A stretch of DNA of 64,000 nucleotides from an uncultured Methylocystaceae bacterium (lineage in GTDB: Bacteria; Pseudomonadota; Alphaproteobacteria; Rhizobiales; Beijerinckiaceae), in the NCBI GenBank assembly GCA_937870755.1, contig CALMZV010000018.1, forward strand, positions 1 through 64,000, read 5' to 3'. Under the pieces are notes generated by a model, which saw only the letters and a list, made by a program, of their open reading frames with translations, was not told where the DNA came from and did no database searches. The position numbers and the translations under genes were made by a program. Shown piece after piece: positions 6,764-15,567 of this stretch. Within the stretch, counting starts at the first letter, position 1. Every line of letters begins with the position of its first letter.

Positions 6764-8524
6764 ATGTCGAAACAGATGACTGGCGCGGAAATGATCGTGG
6801 AGGCCCTGAAGGATCAGGGCGTCGATACGATTTTCGGCTATCCGGGCGGCGCGGTGCTGCCGATCTACGACGCGATCTTCCAGCAGAACTACGTCCGGCA
6901 CGTGCTGGTGCGCCACGAGCAGGGCGCGGCCCACGCGGCGGAAGGCTACGCGCGCTCCACTGGCAAGGTCGGCGTGCTGCTGGTGACCTCCGGCCCCGGC
7001 GCGACCAACGCGGTGACGGGCCTGACCGACGCGCTGCTCGATTCCATTCCGCTCGTCTGCATCACCGGACAGGTGCCGACCCATCTCATCGGCTCGGATG
7101 CGTTCCAGGAATGCGACACGGTCGGCATCACGCGCTCGTGCACCAAGCATAATTATCTCGTCAAGCGGATCGAGGACCTGCCGCGCATTCTCCACGAGGC
7201 GTTCTACGTCGCCGCCAGGGGCCGCCCCGGCCCTGTCGTGATCGACATTCCCAAGGACGTGCAGTTCGCCACCGGAACCTACACGCCCCCGCGCGGCGTG
7301 CAGCACAAGACCTACCAGCCGAAGGTGAAGGGCGATCTGGAGAAGATCAAACAGGCGGTCGCCCTGATGGCGGCGGCGAAGAAGCCGGTCTTCTACACCG
7401 GCGGCGGCGTCATCAATTCCGGCCCGCAGGCCTCCATGCTGCTGCGCGAGCTGGTCAAGCTCACGGGCTTTCCGATCACTTCGACACTCATGGGACTGGG
7501 CGCCTATCCCGCGCCCGATCCGCAATGGCTTGGCATGCTCGGCATGCACGGCTCCTACGAGGCCAACAACGCCATGCACGATTGCGATCTGATGATCGCG
7601 GTCGGCGCGCGGTTCGACGACCGCATCACCGGACGGCTCGACGCGTTCTCGCCGGGTTCGAAGAAGATCCACATCGACATCGATCCCTCGTCGATCAACA
7701 AGAACGTGGCGGTCGATCTCGGCATCGTCGGCGATTGCGCGCATGTGCTGGAGGATCTGGTGCGGCTGTGGCGCGCCAACGCCGTCCATCCCGACAAGAA
7801 GGCGCTCGACGCCTGGTGGGGCCAGATCGAGTCGTGGCGCAAGCGCAACTCATTCGCCTACAAGCCGTCGAAGGAGACGATCAAGCCGCAGTACGCCGTG
7901 CAGCGGCTTTACGAACTCACCAAGAACCGCAACACCTACATCACGACGGAAGTCGGCCAGCACCAGATGTGGGCGGCACAGCACTACCACTTCAAGGAGC
8001 CGAACCGCTGGATGACCTCGGGCGGGCTGGGCACCATGGGCTACGGACTGCCGGCGGCGGTCGGCGTGCAGATGGCCCACCCGGACGCGCTCGTCATCGA
8101 CATCGCGGGCGAGGCCTCGATTCTGATGAACATTCAGGAGATGACGACTGCCGTGCAGTTCCGCCTGCCGGTGAAAATCTTCATTCTCAACAACGAGTAC
8201 ATGGGCATGGTGCGCCAGTGGCAGGAACTGCTGCACGGCGGGCGCTATTCGCATTCCTATTCGGAATCGCTGCCCGATTTCGTGAAGCTCGCCGAAGCCT
8301 ACGGCGCGCACGGCATCCGCTGCTCGGACCCGGCCGATCTCGACCGCGCGATCCAGGAGATGATCGATTCCCCCAAGGCCGTCATCTTCGACTGCGTGGT
8401 GGACAAGGCCGAAAACTGCCTGCCGATGATCCCGTCGGGCAAGGCGCACAACGAGATGATCCTGCCCGATTTCGACGCCGATCTCGGCGCCGTGATCGAC
8501 GACAAGGGGAAGATGCTGGTGTGA
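6764..8524 (+). CDS. ilvI: Acetolactate synthase, large (catalytic) subunit
   Basis: A 586-residue ThDP-dependent enzyme condensing two pyruvates, or pyruvate plus 2-oxobutyrate, to acetolactate or acetohydroxybutyrate, the first common step of Val/Leu/Ile synthesis. FGYPGGAVLPIYDA opens the N-terminal domain and the catalytic Glu52 lies in VRHEQGAAHAAEGYAR. The ThDP/Mg motif near residues 447-475 reads AGEASILMN...ILNN; GEA in place of GDG is usual for alphaproteobacterial enzymes. The ATG at 6764 follows a GAGGAC ribosome site; an in-frame TTG at 6716 lies in the terminator and is rejected. Controlled by the upstream attenuator. Cytoplasmic, pairs with IlvH encoded 376 bases after its stop. 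Some annotators would call it ilvB. Confidence 0.96.
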   Translation: MSKQMTGAEMIVEALKDQGVDTIFGYPGGAVLPIYDAIFQQNYVRHVLVRHEQGAAHAAEGYARSTGKVGVLLVTSGPGATNAVTGLTDALLDSIPLVCITGQVPTHLIGSDAFQECDTVGITRSCTKHNYLVKRIEDLPRILHEAFYVAARGRPGPVVIDIPKDVQFATGTYTPPRGVQHKTYQPKVKGDLEKIKQAVALMAAAKKPVFYTGGGVINSGPQASMLLRELVKLTGFPITSTLMGLGAYPAPDPQWLGMLGMHGSYEANNAMHDCDLMIAVGARFDDRITGRLDAFSPGSKKIHIDIDPSSINKNVAVDLGIVGDCAHVLEDLVRLWRANAVHPDKKALDAWWGQIESWRKRNSFAYKPSKETIKPQYAVQRLYELTKNRNTYITTEVGQHQMWAAQHYHFKEPNRWMTSGGLGTMGYGLPAAVGVQMAHPDALVIDIAGEASILMNIQEMTTAVQFRLPVKIFILNNEYMGMVRQWQELLHGGRYSHSYSESLPDFVKLAEAYGAHGIRCSDPADLDRAIQEMIDSPKAVIFDCVVDKAENCLPMIPSGKAHNEMILPDFDADLGAVIDDKGKMLV

Positions 8525-8544
8525 GCGGAAAGGGCGCCGGCGCG

Positions 8545-8904
8545 ATGGAAGCGTTTGCGGCGGAATGGATCGCGGCGTTCAACGCGCACGATCTCGACCG
8601 CATTCTCTCCCACTACGCCGACGACGTCGTGCTCGTGTCGCCGATCGCGGTCGAACGGCTCGGCGTCGCCGACGGCGCGGTGCGCGGCAAGGCGGCGCTG
8701 CGCGATTATCTCGCGCGCGCGTTGGGGCCGGGCTCGCGGCTGAAGTTCACGCTGCGACGCTGTTATGCCGGCGTCGGCAGTCTGGTTCTCGACTACGAGC
8801 GCCACGACGGACGTCGCGGCGCGGAGATGATGGAATTCGATCGCGACGGCCGCGTCAGCCGCGTCGTCGCGCATTACGCGGACAACAAAGGAACACGGTC
8901 ATGA
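8545..8904 (+). CDS. NTF2-like/SnoaL-like protein between ilvI and ilvH
   Basis: A 119-residue protein of the NTF2-like cone fold (SnoaL/steroid isomerase-like). The typical opening is AAEWIAAFNAHDLDRILSHYADDVVLVSP, followed by VRGKAALRDYLARAL and the strand LVLDYERHDGRRGAEMMEF. Such proteins bind or isomerise small molecules, or fill undefined roles. ATG 8545 has an AAAGGG ribosome site; the alternative GTG at 8521 overlaps the ilvI stop as GTGA and would add eight residues. Its stop overlaps the ilvH start (ATGA). It is therefore translationally embedded between the two acetolactate synthase subunits, which are usually adjacent. Fold is likely; function is unknown. Confidence 0.8.
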   Translation: MEAFAAEWIAAFNAHDLDRILSHYADDVVLVSPIAVERLGVADGAVRGKAALRDYLARALGPGSRLKFTLRRCYAGVGSLVLDYERHDGRRGAEMMEFDRDGRVSRVVAHYADNKGTRS

Positions 8905-9452
8905 ACGCGCCTGCTTCTGCGCCCTCGCCCTATTCCTCGGCGCTCGGCAAATCGAATATCGAGAGTCACACGCTGTCGGTGCTGGTCGACAACGAGCCGG
9001 GCGTGCTGGCGCGCGTGGTCGGCCTGTTCTCGGGCCGGGGCTACAATATCGAGAGCCTGACGGTCGCCGAGGTCGCGCACGGCGAACAGCTTTCGCGCAT
9101 CACCATCGTGACGACCGGCACGCCGGAAGTGATCGAGCAGATCAGCCACCAGCTCGAACGCATCGTGCCGATCCACAAGGTGACGGACCTCACCGTGTTC
9201 GGCAAGTCCATCCAGCGCGAACTGGCGATGGTGAAGGTGCGGGGCAAGGGCGAGAATCGCGTGGAGGCGATGCGGCTCGCCGACGCGTTCCGCGCCAAGG
9301 TGATCGACGCGACGACCGAAAGCTTCGTTTTCGAACTGACCGGGCGCCCCGACAAGATCGACGATTTCGTCGAACTGATGCGCCCGCTCGGGCTGGTGGA
9401 GGTGTCCCGCACGGGCGTAGCGGCCATCTCGCGCGGACCCGACCCCATCTGA
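8901..9452 (+). CDS. ilvH: Acetolactate synthase, small (regulatory) subunit
   Basis: A 183-residue regulatory subunit. An ACT domain spans about residues 22-100 (HTLSVLVDNEPGVLARVVGL, then GYNIESLTVA), followed by the C-terminal ALS_ss domain containing ERELAMVKV-like sequence (QRELAMVKVRGKG). It activates the catalytic subunit and confers valine feedback inhibition. The start ATG overlaps the stop of the NTF2-like gene (ATGA) and its own stop overlaps the lysE start (TGATG), so the four genes are translationally coupled. An N-terminal extension of about 20 residues rich in Ser/Pro precedes the ACT domain, as often in Rhizobiales. Confidence 0.96.
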   Translation: MNAPASAPSPYSSALGKSNIESHTLSVLVDNEPGVLARVVGLFSGRGYNIESLTVAEVAHGEQLSRITIVTTGTPEVIEQISHQLERIVPIHKVTDLTVFGKSIQRELAMVKVRGKGENRVEAMRLADAFRAKVIDATTESFVFELTGRPDKIDDFVELMRPLGLVEVSRTGVAAISRGPDPI

Positions 9453-10063
9453 TGCCGACCGACCGGCTGACGGGGCTGGCGCTGTTCGCCTTCGTCATGT
9501 CGATCACGCCGGGGCCGAACAATCTCATGGCGCTGACGTCGGGCGCGAATTTCGGTTTTCGGCGGACGACGCCGCACATGCTGGGCGTCGCGCTCGGTTT
9601 CGCGGTCATGGCGGCGCTGGTGGGGCTGGGCGTCGGGCAGACGCTGATGCGCATACCGCTCGCCCACGAGATTCTGCGCTGGGGCGGGCTGGCCTACATG
9701 CTGTTTCTGGCCGCGCGGCTGCTGGGTCTCGGCGGCGCGGGCGCGGGCGGGCAGGCGGCGGGCGCGCGCGAGGGCCGGCCGATGCGCTTTGCGGAAGCCG
9801 CCGCGTTCCAGTGGGTGAACCCCAAGGCGTGGGTCGCGGCGCTCGGGGCGGTGGCGACCTATGTGGGCCCAGGCGATGTGGCGGCCGGCGCGCTCATGGT
9901 CGGCGCGGTGTTCGCGCTCGTCTGCCTGCCGTGCATCGCGGCGTGGGGCGGGTTCGGCGCGGCGCTCAGCGCCTGGCTGGCGGCGCCGGGTCGCATGCGG
10001 CTGTTCAACACGGTCATGGCCGGGCTGCTCCTGCTCTCCCTCGCGCCCATCGTTTTCGAGTGA
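9452..10063 (+). CDS. LysE/RhtB-family amino acid exporter
   Basis: A 203-residue membrane protein with five to six predicted hydrophobic helices. The family signature is FVMSITPGPNNLMALTSGANFGFRRT near the N-terminus, and QWVNPKAWVAALGA in the second half. RhtB/LysE proteins export amino acids such as Thr, Leu, homoserine or Lys across the inner membrane. Because the gene overlaps ilvH by TGATG, it may export excess branched-chain amino acids or intermediates; that is an inference from position only. A short GC hairpin follows the stop. Confidence 0.87.
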   Translation: MPTDRLTGLALFAFVMSITPGPNNLMALTSGANFGFRRTTPHMLGVALGFAVMAALVGLGVGQTLMRIPLAHEILRWGGLAYMLFLAARLLGLGGAGAGGQAAGAREGRPMRFAEAAAFQWVNPKAWVAALGAVATYVGPGDVAAGALMVGAVFALVCLPCIAAWGGFGAALSAWLAAPGRMRLFNTVMAGLLLLSLAPIVFE

Positions 10064-10066
10064 ACG

Positions 10067-10081
10067 GCCGGTTTTCCGGCT

Positions 10082-10083
<2 letters not shown>
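10067..10083 (+). terminator. Weak terminator after the ilv-lysE operon
   Basis: GCCGG, loop TTTT, CCGGC and a run of only three Ts. It probably reduces rather than abolishes read-through, and overlaps the ilvC promoter. Confidence 0.45.
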
Positions 10084-11190
<1,107 letters not shown>

Positions 11191-11217
11191 CCGCCCGCCG
11201 CGCGCGCGGCGCCTGAA

Positions 11218-11294
11218 GCGTTTTCGCTTCCGATGGAATCGGAAGCGATGCTCTTCTTCACGCGAAGGGCTAACCGCTTCGCTCGAAAACACTC
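11218..11294. repeat. Dispersed intergenic repeat, copy 1
   Basis: The block begins gcgttttcgc, holds the perfect 10-base inverted repeat cgcttccgat/atcggaagcg (11225-11234 and 11238-11247), then cttcacgcga and ends gctcgaaaac. The same ordered words recur at 35003-35100. It resembles the dispersed palindromic intergenic repeats of Rhizobiales chromosomes. It lies between ilvC and its terminator. Confidence 0.65.
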
Positions 11295-11300
11295 TGACGA

Positions 11301-11332
11301 GCCGCCGCGTTTGTTGCGCGGCGGCTTTTTTT
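11301..11332 (+). terminator. Strong intrinsic terminator after ilvC
   Basis: Perfect 9-bp stem GCCGCCGCG/CGCGGCGGC with a seven-base loop and seven Ts. It separates ilvC from the orphan ABC ATPase gene. Confidence 0.93.
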
Positions 11333-11351
11333 GCGCAAACCTGCGCCGCTC

Positions 11352-12071
11352 ATGCCGCCATCCGTCGCCTCTCCCGTCGCCTTCGACCGCGTGCGCCTCG
11401 CCTTCGAAGGGCGTGTTGTCCTGCGCGACATCGATCTTTCGGTGCGCGCCGGCGCGTGGACATTCGTCTACGGGCCGCCGGGCGCGGGCAAGACGAGCTT
11501 GCTGAAACTCGCCGCCGGAATCCTAGAGCCGAGCGCGGGGACGGTCGCGCGCGACGGCGCGGCGCGGCTGGTGTTGCAGGACGACGGGCTCGACGAGACC
11601 GTCGCGGCGCGCGTGCTGGTCGCGGCCGCCATGCCGGCGCCGGACGATGCGGCGGCGTGCGCCTTGCTCGTCGATCTCGGGCTCGACGCCTATCTCGACC
11701 ACACGCCGTTCCAGCTCTCGCGCGGCCATCGCAAGCGGCTCGCGCTCGCCTGCGCGCTCGCGGCCGAGCCGGCGCTGGTCGCGCTCGACGATCCGTTCGG
11801 GCCGCTCGACCGGCGGGCGCGGCGCCTGACGGCGGGCGTGCTGCGACGGGCGGCGGACGCGCGCGGGCAGGCGATCCTCATGACATCGAACGATCCGGCC
11901 GACGGTGTGGCGCTCGCCGACCGGATCGTCGTTCTGACGGCGGGTCCGGCGGCGCGCATCGCTGCGGTCCACCCGAACGCGCCGGCGCAAAGCGCTTCGC
12001 CCGACGACATCGCCGCGACGCCGCTCTACGCGGCGCTGGAACGCGCGATGTGGGACGGGCCTGCATCCTGA
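11352..12071 (+). CDS. Orphan ABC-type ATPase with altered catalytic motifs
   Basis: A 239-residue ABC ATPase of FtsE/LolD size. Walker A is intact (GPPGAGKT, residues 41-48) and the Q-loop has Gln76. Several key positions differ from consensus: the signature is LSRGH instead of LSGGQ (122-126), the residue after Walker B is Asp147 instead of the catalytic Glu (LVALDDP), and the H-loop His is Asn180 (MTSND). No permease gene is adjacent. ATP binding is likely, hydrolysis may be slow. The role is unknown; an FtsE-like scaffold is one possibility. ATG 11352 is chosen over TTG 11331, which lies in the terminator tail. It ends 366 bases before leuA. Confidence 0.78.
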   Translation: MPPSVASPVAFDRVRLAFEGRVVLRDIDLSVRAGAWTFVYGPPGAGKTSLLKLAAGILEPSAGTVARDGAARLVLQDDGLDETVAARVLVAAAMPAPDDAAACALLVDLGLDAYLDHTPFQLSRGHRKRLALACALAAEPALVALDDPFGPLDRRARRLTAGVLRRAADARGQAILMTSNDPADGVALADRIVVLTAGPAARIAAVHPNAPAQSASPDDIAATPLYAALERAMWDGPAS

Positions 12072-12121
12072 CCCGGGGTTTCGCCGGGCTGGTCCAGGCG
12101 GCCGCCCGCGCGCCCGAGGGC

Positions 12122-12150
12122 TTGTCGCGGCCCACAGCCTGCGTTATCGA
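12122..12150 (+). promoter_or_regulatory. Promoter of the leuA leader
   Basis: TTGTCG (12122-12127), 17 bases, TATCGA (12145-12150). Transcription would start near 12157, about 40 bases ahead of the leader peptide. Confidence 0.55.
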
Positions 12151-12196
12151 TAGTCACGCAGCCTCCGCGGGGCGGAGCGTATGCGCGCATGGGACG

Positions 12197-12313
12197 ATGA
12201 TGGCCGTGGGACACGCGATTGCGAAAGAGAACAGGAACGGGTTCGCCCGCGCCGTCTCGCGCGCGCCCGCCGCCCTGTCCCTGAACGGCCTGCTTCTTCT
12301 TAGCCGCCCCTGA
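12197..12313 (+). CDS. leuA leader peptide
   Basis: A 38-codon frame starting ATG-ATG (either may be used) and ending NGLLLLSRP. Four consecutive Leu codons (CTG CTT CTT CTT, 12290-12301) lie just before the stop, three of them CTT, which is uncommon in this high-GC DNA. Position ahead of 2-isopropylmalate synthase and the Leu run make it a leucine-sensing leader peptide. The first arm of a long downstream hairpin (12307-12348) overlaps its last codons and stop, so ribosome position would decide folding. The rest of the peptide is unremarkable. The ribosome site is poor (GGAG lies 19 bases upstream). Confidence 0.78.
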   Translation: MMAVGHAIAKENRNGFARAVSRAPAALSLNGLLLLSRP

Positions 12314-12348
12314 GCGCCGGCTGGGCCTTTGGCCTGGGCGCTGAGGGG
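12307..12348 (+). promoter_or_regulatory. leuA leader hairpin
   Basis: CCCCTGAGCGCC (12307-12318) faces GGCGCTGAGGGG (12337-12348), 12 pairs with one mismatch, with an inner GGCC/GGCC stem around a TTT loop. Unlike the ilvI attenuator it is not followed by a T-run, so simple intrinsic termination is not evident. Control may use Rho or translation of leuA. Confidence 0.6.
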
Positions 12349-12362
12349 TGACGCCGCCACAA

Positions 12363-12398
12363 GAACCGCAGCCCGAGAACCGCAGCCCGAGAACCGCA
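12363..12398 (+). repeat. 14-base direct repeat in the leuA leader
   Basis: gaaccgcagcccga occurs twice in tandem (12363, 12377) followed by gaaccgca. It lies between the leader hairpin and the leuA ribosome site. No function is evident. Confidence 0.8.
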
Positions 12399-12437
12399 TT
12401 CATTGCGACCCTCCGGTCCACATTTCAGGAAGATCCC

Positions 12438-14027
12438 ATGTCCGTATCCAAGTCTCCCGCGCCCGAATCCGCGGCCACCGGCTCCAACAAGCAGCGTGTG
12501 CTGATTTTCGACACCACCTTGCGCGACGGCGAGCAATGCCCCGGCGCGACCATGACGTTCGAGGAGAAGCTGGAGGTCGCCGAACTGCTCGACACGATGG
12601 GCGTCGACATCATCGAGGCGGGCTTTCCGGCGGCCTCGGACGGCGATTTCGAATCCGTCGCCGAAATCGCGCGACGCGGCAGGAATGCGGTGATCGCCGG
12701 CCTGTCGCGCACCGCGCTCGCCGACATCGACCGGTGCGGCGAGGCGATCAAACCCGCGCGGCGCGGCCGCATCCATACGTTCATCTCCACCTCTCCGCTG
12801 CATATGAGCGTGAAGCTCGGCATGACGCCGGAGCAGGTGTTGCAGGCTTCCATCGACGCGGTGACGCGCGCGCGCAGATACACCGACGACGTGGAATGGT
12901 CGGCCGAGGACGCCACCCGCACCGAGATCGACTTTCTGTGCCGGATCGTGGAGGCGGCGATCAAGGCCGGCGCGACGACGATCAATCTGCCGGACACGGT
13001 CGGCTACGCCACGCCGCAGGAATATCAGGCGATGTTCGAGACGGTGCGCGCGCGCGTGCCGAATTCCGACAAGGCGATCTTCTCGGTCCACTGCCACAAC
13101 GATCTGGGCATGGCGGTCGCCAATTCGCTGGCGGGCGTGGCCGGCGGCGCGCGGCAGATCGAATGCACCATCAACGGCATCGGCGAGCGGGCGGGCAACG
13201 CGGCGCTCGAGGAGATCGTGATGGCGATGCGCACGCGCGCGGACGTATTGCCCTACGAGACGGGGATCGAGACGCCGATGCTCAATCGCGCCTCGAAACT
13301 CGTGTCGGCGGTGACGAGCTTCCCCGTGCAATACAACAAGGCGATCGTCGGGCGGAACGCGTTCGCGCACGAAAGCGGCATTCACCAGCACGGTATGCTG
13401 AAAAGCGCGCTCACCTACGAGATCATGACGCCGGAGAGCGTCGGCGTGTCCAAGACGTCGCTCGTCATGGGCAAACATTCGGGCCGCGCGGCCTTCCGCG
13501 AGAAGCTGAAGGAGATGGGCTACGAGCTGGGCGAGAACGCGCTCAACGACGCCTTCCGCCGGTTCAAGGATCTCGCCGACCGCAAGAAGATCGTCTACGA
13601 CGAGGACATCGCGGCGCTGGTGGACGACGAGATCGTCAATGCGCACGACCGCATCAAAGTCGTGGCGCTGACGGTGATCGCGGGCACGGGCGGGCCGCAG
13701 TCGGCGGCGCTGACGCTCGAGATCGACGGCGAGAAGAAGGTGACGCAGGCGACCGGCAACGGGCCGGTGGACGCGATCTTCAACGCCATCCACGCGCTCG
13801 CCCCGCACGAGGCGACGCTGGAGCTCTACCAGGTGCATGCCGTCACCGGCGGCACGGACGCGCAGGCCGAAGTGTCGGTGCGGCTGGCCGAAGGCGGGCA
13901 GTCGGTGGTCGGCAAGGGCGCCGATCCGGACACGCTGGTCGCTTCGGCCCGCGCCTATGTGACGGCGCTCAACAAGCTGATGGTCAAGCGCACACGCGGG
14001 CGGCCGGAGGAGCGACAGGCGGTCTGA
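12438..14027 (+). CDS. leuA: 2-isopropylmalate synthase
   Basis: A 529-residue enzyme catalysing condensation of acetyl-CoA with 3-methyl-2-oxobutanoate, the first committed step of leucine synthesis. The N-terminal TIM barrel carries DTTLRDGEQ (catalytic Arg29 with Asp30), and HCHND near residue 219 supplies metal-binding histidines. [10 protein letters not shown] and HESGIHQHG follow, and the C-terminal 130 residues form the leucine-sensing allosteric domain ([16 protein letters not shown]...). The start [10 protein letters not shown] at 12438 has AGGAAG upstream; the in-frame ATG at 12348 lies inside the leader hairpin and is rejected. Expression is probably leader-controlled. Followed by a strong terminator. 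Confidence 0.96.
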   Translation: MSVSKSPAPESAATGSNKQRVLIFDTTLRDGEQCPGATMTFEEKLEVAELLDTMGVDIIEAGFPAASDGDFESVAEIARRGRNAVIAGLSRTALADIDRCGEAIKPARRGRIHTFISTSPLHMSVKLGMTPEQVLQASIDAVTRARRYTDDVEWSAEDATRTEIDFLCRIVEAAIKAGATTINLPDTVGYATPQEYQAMFETVRARVPNSDKAIFSVHCHNDLGMAVANSLAGVAGGARQIECTINGIGERAGNAALEEIVMAMRTRADVLPYETGIETPMLNRASKLVSAVTSFPVQYNKAIVGRNAFAHESGIHQHGMLKSALTYEIMTPESVGVSKTSLVMGKHSGRAAFREKLKEMGYELGENALNDAFRRFKDLADRKKIVYDEDIAALVDDEIVNAHDRIKVVALTVIAGTGGPQSAALTLEIDGEKKVTQATGNGPVDAIFNAIHALAPHEATLELYQVHAVTGGTDAQAEVSVRLAEGGQSVVGKGADPDTLVASARAYVTALNKLMVKRTRGRPEERQAV

Positions 14028-14048
14028 CGGCTGCCAAGCAACCGGCAG

Positions 14049-14075
14049 GCGGGGCGCTGGCGCCCCGCTTTTTTT
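14049..14075 (+). terminator. Intrinsic terminator after leuA
   Basis: GCGGGGCG, loop CTGG, CGCCCCGC and seven Ts. Confidence 0.93.
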
Positions 14076-14212
14076 CCGCCGCGGCCGATCCGGTCGCATC
14101 TGCGCGATATCGCCGCACAGGCGTTCGCTGGCCTTCCGACCGATGCGCCGACTTTCCACATAGAGCGCGATACGTCCGGCCGACGCGACCGGAGCCATTC
14201 GAGGGGATTGTC

Positions 14213-14464
14213 ATGCGCAAGACATCGATCGCCGTTCTGACGCTGGTTTCCAGTTTCGCGCTCGCCGCCCCGGCGTTCGCCCAGAGGCCGGAGCCCGGCA
14301 CGGGGCCGGTGGCGGCTGCCTGCCAGCAGGATATCGAGAAACTCTGTCCCAACACGACTCACGGGCGGGGCGAGGCGCGCGCCTGTCTGGAACAGAACAA
14401 ATCCAGGGTGAGCGCGGCCTGCGCGACGGCGCTGGAGTCGACGGGGCCCGGCCGCCGTCGCTAG
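14213..14464 (+). CDS. Secreted cysteine-rich-repeat protein
   Basis: An 83-residue protein with a Sec signal peptide of about 25 residues (ending LAAPAFAQ). The mature part holds four cysteines in the spacing of the cysteine-rich repeat family first described in the Golgi protein GLG1 (CQQDIEKLCP...ACLEQNK...AAC). Bacterial members of this family are small periplasmic proteins of unknown function. Start ATG 14213 follows a GAGGGG site. Single gene, between the leuA terminator and the tRNA-Lys promoter. Confidence 0.78.
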   Translation: MRKTSIAVLTLVSSFALAAPAFAQRPEPGTGPVAAACQQDIEKLCPNTTHGRGEARACLEQNKSRVSAACATALESTGPGRRR

Positions 14465-14513
14465 GGCGGAGTCGCGCCCGCCGCGCACGGACGCATTTTG
14501 CATCGAAACAGGC

Positions 14514-14542
14514 TGGACAGGGCGGGAGGCGTTTGCTATCTC
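14514..14542 (+). promoter_or_regulatory. Promoter of tRNA-Lys
   Basis: TGGACA (14514-14519), 17 bases, TATCTC (14537-14542), about 33 bases before the mature 5' end of the tRNA. Confidence 0.55.
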
Positions 14543-14574
14543 GCCCGCTCTGCCGGCGAGCGTCGGCGGTCGAT

Positions 14575-14650
<76 letters not shown>

Positions 14651-14730
14651 TCGAAATCGGTTCGGCGTCGCGTTTTCGCCGCACTCGCCACCGAGTCTGA
14701 CGCGGATTTTCCAAAGCGGGTCTGGCTCGC

Positions 14731-15549
14731 ATGGTTTTTACGCGCGCTTTTCTTCTCGTTTGTCTGGGCGCGGCTCTTGCCGCGCCAATCGCGCACGAGG
14801 CCGCCGCGCAGGACAGTTTCTTCGGTCCCTGGCCGGGGGACCGCGCGCGCCAGCGCGATCCGGCCGGCGGCTTGTGGCGCGCCGACCCCGCATACGAAGA
14901 CGAGCGGCTGCCCGGCCGACGTTCGGGCCGCGCGGCGCCCCGCACGCGGACCATGGAGGACGTGCCGGACTTCGGTCGACCGGGCCCGCCGATGCAGATC
15001 GACCCGGCCCGTCGCGCCCCGCGCCAGGCCGCGCTGCCGCCAGACGCCGATCCGGCCTATTCCACGCCGCTCGACTTCGACGAGGAGATCGACACCAGCC
15101 GCACGACGCGCGCCTACGTCGCCGATCCGACCGGACAGAAGCCCGGAACGCTGACGATCAACACGCGTTCGCGCAAACTTTACCTGTCGCTGCGCGACGG
15201 TCGCGCGATCGAATATGGAATCGGCGTTGGCCGGCAGGGATTTTCCTGGAAGGGCCAGGCCTACATCGGCCGCAAGGCGTTCTGGCCCGGCTGGACACCG
15301 CCGCGCGAGATGCTTCAGCGCCGGCCCGATCTGCCGCCGCACATGGAAGGCGGCATGGACAATCCGCTCGGCGCGCGCGCGCTCTATCTGTTCCAGGGCA
15401 ACAAGGACACGCTGTTTCGCATCCACGGCACGAACGAGCCGGAAACGATCGGCCGCGCCGTGTCTTCCGGATGCATCCGCATGCTGAATGTCGATGTCAT
15501 CGACCTCTATGGCCGCGTGCCGAAGGGCGCGCGCGTCGTCGTGCTGTAG
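14731..15549 (+). CDS. L,D-transpeptidase (YkuD domain), secreted
   Basis: A 272-residue protein with a signal peptide (residues 1-26, ending AHEAAAQ), a low-complexity Arg/Pro-rich region to about 120, and a YkuD catalytic domain from about 138 to the end. Active-site residues are His232 in RIHGTNEPETIGRAVSSG and Cys248 in SSGCIRM. These periplasmic enzymes form 3-3 peptidoglycan crosslinks or attach proteins to peptidoglycan; the family is expanded in Rhizobiales, where polar growth relies on such crosslinks. Start ATG 14731 gives the signal peptide. It is 80 bases after the tRNA and convergent with the amidase gene. Confidence 0.9.
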   Translation: MVFTRAFLLVCLGAALAAPIAHEAAAQDSFFGPWPGDRARQRDPAGGLWRADPAYEDERLPGRRSGRAAPRTRTMEDVPDFGRPGPPMQIDPARRAPRQAALPPDADPAYSTPLDFDEEIDTSRTTRAYVADPTGQKPGTLTINTRSRKLYLSLRDGRAIEYGIGVGRQGFSWKGQAYIGRKAFWPGWTPPREMLQRRPDLPPHMEGGMDNPLGARALYLFQGNKDTLFRIHGTNEPETIGRAVSSGCIRMLNVDVIDLYGRVPKGARVVVL

Positions 15550-15567
15550 GCGCTTCTTTCCGGTCGC

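Noticed and set aside
11225-11247. Perfect inverted repeat after ilvC taken as its terminator
   Set aside because: It lacks a T-run and is part of the dispersed repeat; the real terminator is at 11301-11332.
12363-12398. 14-base tandem repeat in the leuA leader as a regulator-binding array
   Set aside because: Only two and a half copies, not palindromic, and no known site resembles it.
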